NCBI GenBank assembly: GCA_007131555.1
Contig: SLQH01000544.1
Span: 1 to 7,386 of the forward strand
DNA from: Planctomycetota bacterium
GTDB taxonomy: Bacteria; Planctomycetota; UBA11346
Reading direction: 5' to 3'
DNA: 7,386 nucleotides
A program made the position numbers and the translations under genes. The notes under the pieces are model-generated. The model searched no databases. It worked only from the letters and a program-made list of their open reading frames with translations, and was not told where the DNA came from. Positions 6,137 to 7,386 of the stretch are shown in pieces (positions within the stretch are counted from its first letter, which is position 1; the number at the start of each line of letters is the position of its first letter).

Positions 6137-6727
6137 GGGGCGATCATCACCAGGCTCGACGCGCTGCGCAGATCCCCCTTGTCGACCGGATGGAACCGGC
6201 AGTCGGCGCTCCCAGGGGAGATGATGCGAGAAACCCATATGTCGAGCAAGGATATGCCGTTGAGGATATCTGCCAGCGGCAATCGCCGGAGCGCTGCCTA
6301 AGAAGCCGGTAAGGAACAGACTGACTCGTCGCCTGGCCTGGCCTTTGGGCCTCGGACTGGCCAGAAACCATCGCCCATCACACAGCCACCACGGAGCACC
6401 GGGCCTTGGCCCGCGTGCATTCGCGAGCTTGCCATGTGTTCGCCATATGCCAGCCCGATCGGCGGCAGGGCACCTGGGCTACGGCTCGCAGGCACCGCGA
6501 CTCGTGATCATGTAGGGCAACTACGAGCGCCAGCGGGGTACGGCGATAATGTCGACGCCCCAGCCTATAGCGGCCTCAAGGATCTTCGCCCGCCAAGGCA
6601 CGCGGGCCAAGGCCCGGTGCTCCGAGTAGAATCCATGAAACTGATGAGTGAGAGAAGGCTGGCAGCGCAGGTCCCTGAGCAATGCCCCCCGCCATGTTCG
6701 ACCGCCATCCCTTACAGACTCCTGGCA
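6137..6727. other. Intergenic region between the radical SAM gene and the HEAT-repeat gene (591 nt)
   Basis: No gene is supportable on either strand: open frames are short, lack ribosome binding sites, and several run through the inverted-repeat arms. The main content is the long inverted repeat 6392-6624. Between it and the HEAT start (6137-6391) I see no clear promoter; TTGCTC (rc of 6242-6247) with CATCAT 17 nt downstream is at best marginal. The radical SAM frame stays open for 68 more codons after its stop (6727-6524), ending in the centre of the inverted repeat. Confidence 0.7.
6392..6624. repeat. Long inverted repeat: 27 bp perfect, 34 of 37 in total, around a 159-nt centre
   Basis: Bases 6392-6418 are the exact reverse complement of 6598-6624, and the match continues inward to 6428/6588 with three mismatches. 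The arm starts CGGAGCACCGGG and ends GGCCCGCGTGC; within it CGGGCC-TT-GGCCCG is itself a small palindrome, so each arm could also fold alone. The centre has further pairing potential, such as GTAG-GGCAA-CTAC (6512-6524). No transposase, T-run or flanking target duplication is visible. Possible identities are a MITE-like non-autonomous element, a pair of head-to-head dispersed repeats, or a structured transcript between the two minus-strand genes. Confidence 0.85.
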
Positions 6728-7386
6728 TCAACCGGCACTGACCAGTCCGGTCACGTCACAAGCGGCGCAGATGGCCAGCAACTCGGCCAGCATGGCCGGC
6801 TCTTGCGCAGCGTCCGCCAATGTCGCCAGGCGGCTGCGCAGTCGATAGATGCGCTTGAGTTCGGCCGGACCGAGTCCGGGCAGCTCTGGCACCTCAAGAG
6901 GATAGCTGGGTGACAGGTCAGGCTTGATGCGTTGAAACATCGCCGCCATCGCCTGGGCGGCCTGATCGCTATCCATGGTGGCATGGCGCCAGCGAAAGCC
7001 ATAGCCCTGCAAGTGCCAGCGACGCCGGGCCGCCGGCTGGGCGATGGCCGCCAGGGGCAAGGGCGCAAACGTGAAGATGGTATAGCGATGCACCGCCGGG
7101 CCCTGGCAGGGATAGGCATTGATGAAATCAATGGTGCGATCGATGCTGGCTGGCGTCTCGCCGGGAAAGCCGACGATGAAGAAGCTCTTGGTGTTGATGC
7201 CGTGCCGGTCAAGGGCGGCAAGGCCAGACAAGGCTCGTTGCGGGTCCAGGCGCTTGCCCATGTTGGCCAGGATCTCCGGATCACCGGATTCGATACCGAG
7301 CAGCACCTCCAGGGCTCCCGAACGGCGCAGCAGGTCAGCAATGTGATCATCAACCATGTCGACCCGCAACATGCCCCGCCAGCGCA
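6728..7386 (-). CDS. Radical SAM protein, probably B12-binding type, C-terminal part; gene runs off the right edge
   Basis: About 218 codons to the TGA at 6730-6728; the frame is open to the right edge, so the start and the CxxxCxxC iron-sulfur cluster motif lie outside. What is visible is the second half of a radical SAM barrel: RVDMVDDHIADLLRRSG, then LLGIESGDPEIL, the radical SAM beta-strand with GIES typical of the B12-binding and MiaB-like branches, and KSFFIVGFPGET, the conserved GxPGET turn. A C-terminal segment with RYTIFTFAPLPL and a charged helical tail follows. Such proteins use S-adenosylmethionine and a [4Fe-4S] cluster to generate a radical; those with an N-terminal cobalamin domain often catalyse methylations or rearrangements in lipid, pigment or natural-product pathways. 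The substrate cannot be told from this part. 591 nt separate it from the next gene, so it is probably the end of its own transcript. Confidence 0.88.
   Translation of the reverse strand, partial: RWRGMLRVDMVDDHIADLLRRSGALEVLLGIESGDPEILANMGKRLDPQRALSGLAALDRHGINTKSFFIVGFPGETPASIDRTIDFINAYPCQGPAVHRYTIFTFAPLPLAAIAQPAARRRWHLQGYGFRWRHATMDSDQAAQAMAAMFQRIKPDLSPSYPLEVPELPGLGPAELKRIYRLRSRLATLADAAQEPAMLAELLAICAACDVTGLVSAG

Noticed and set aside
4211..6301. A 696-codon open frame on the plus strand, antisense to the HEAT-repeat gene and its partner
   Set aside because: Its composition (Gln-, Gly-, His- and Thr-rich, no domain) is what the complement of Ala/Leu/Arg-rich genes yields in GC-rich DNA. It has no good ribosome binding site and two well-supported genes lie on the other strand.
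6298..6495. Small minus-strand open frame of 65 codons across the left arm of the inverted repeat, and a plus-strand frame from 6434
   Set aside because: Both contain the same HAGQGPVLR peptide only because the repeat arms are read on opposite strands. Neither has a proper ribosome binding site.
6641..6660. CTGATGAG, resembling the hammerhead ribozyme core
   Set aside because: No stem II followed by CGAAA is present after it, so the catalytic core cannot form.

Overview
The window is GC-rich DNA from a bacterium, most likely a proteobacterium and plausibly an alphaproteobacterium. This rests on the look of the proteins, strong AGGAGG-type ribosome binding sites and Ala/Gly/Arg-rich coding; no rRNA or other marker fixes the taxon. 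All six protein genes I can support lie on the minus strand, so transcription runs from high to low coordinates. I see no tRNA, rRNA, CRISPR array, transposase or phage gene.

In transcription order from the right: (1) the C-terminal part of a radical SAM protein, probably of the B12-binding type, which enters from the right edge and stops at 6728. (2) A gap of about 590 nt (6137-6727) holding a long inverted repeat, 6392-6428 against 6588-6624, with 27 consecutive perfect base pairs. (3) A two-gene unit: an exported or membrane-anchored HEAT-repeat protein (6136-4754), then 12 nt later a 388-residue protein of unknown function (4741-3575) whose Shine-Dalgarno overlaps the HEAT gene's stop codon. 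(4) fabG (3453-2707), the 3-oxoacyl-ACP reductase of fatty-acid synthesis, with a GTG start after a good ribosome binding site. (5) A gap of about 690 nt (2020-2706), most of it occupied by purine-rich dispersed repeats in direct and inverted copies. (6) A two-gene unit: a CapA/PGA_cap-type metallophosphoesterase-fold protein (2019-739), then a ribokinase-family (PfkB) sugar kinase (653 to the left edge) that runs out of the window.

Functionally this is mixed chromosomal territory rather than one obvious system. fabG is core metabolism. The CapA-like/ribokinase pair suggests sugar or sugar-phosphate metabolism, by inference. The HEAT protein and its partner are an uncharacterised cell-envelope-linked pair. 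The least explained sequence is in the two large gaps: the long inverted repeat near 6.4-6.6 kb and the repeat cluster near 2.3-2.65 kb. A possible frameshifted C-terminus of the CapA-like gene also deserves a check. I did not find convincing evidence of a new defence, secretion or RNA system.
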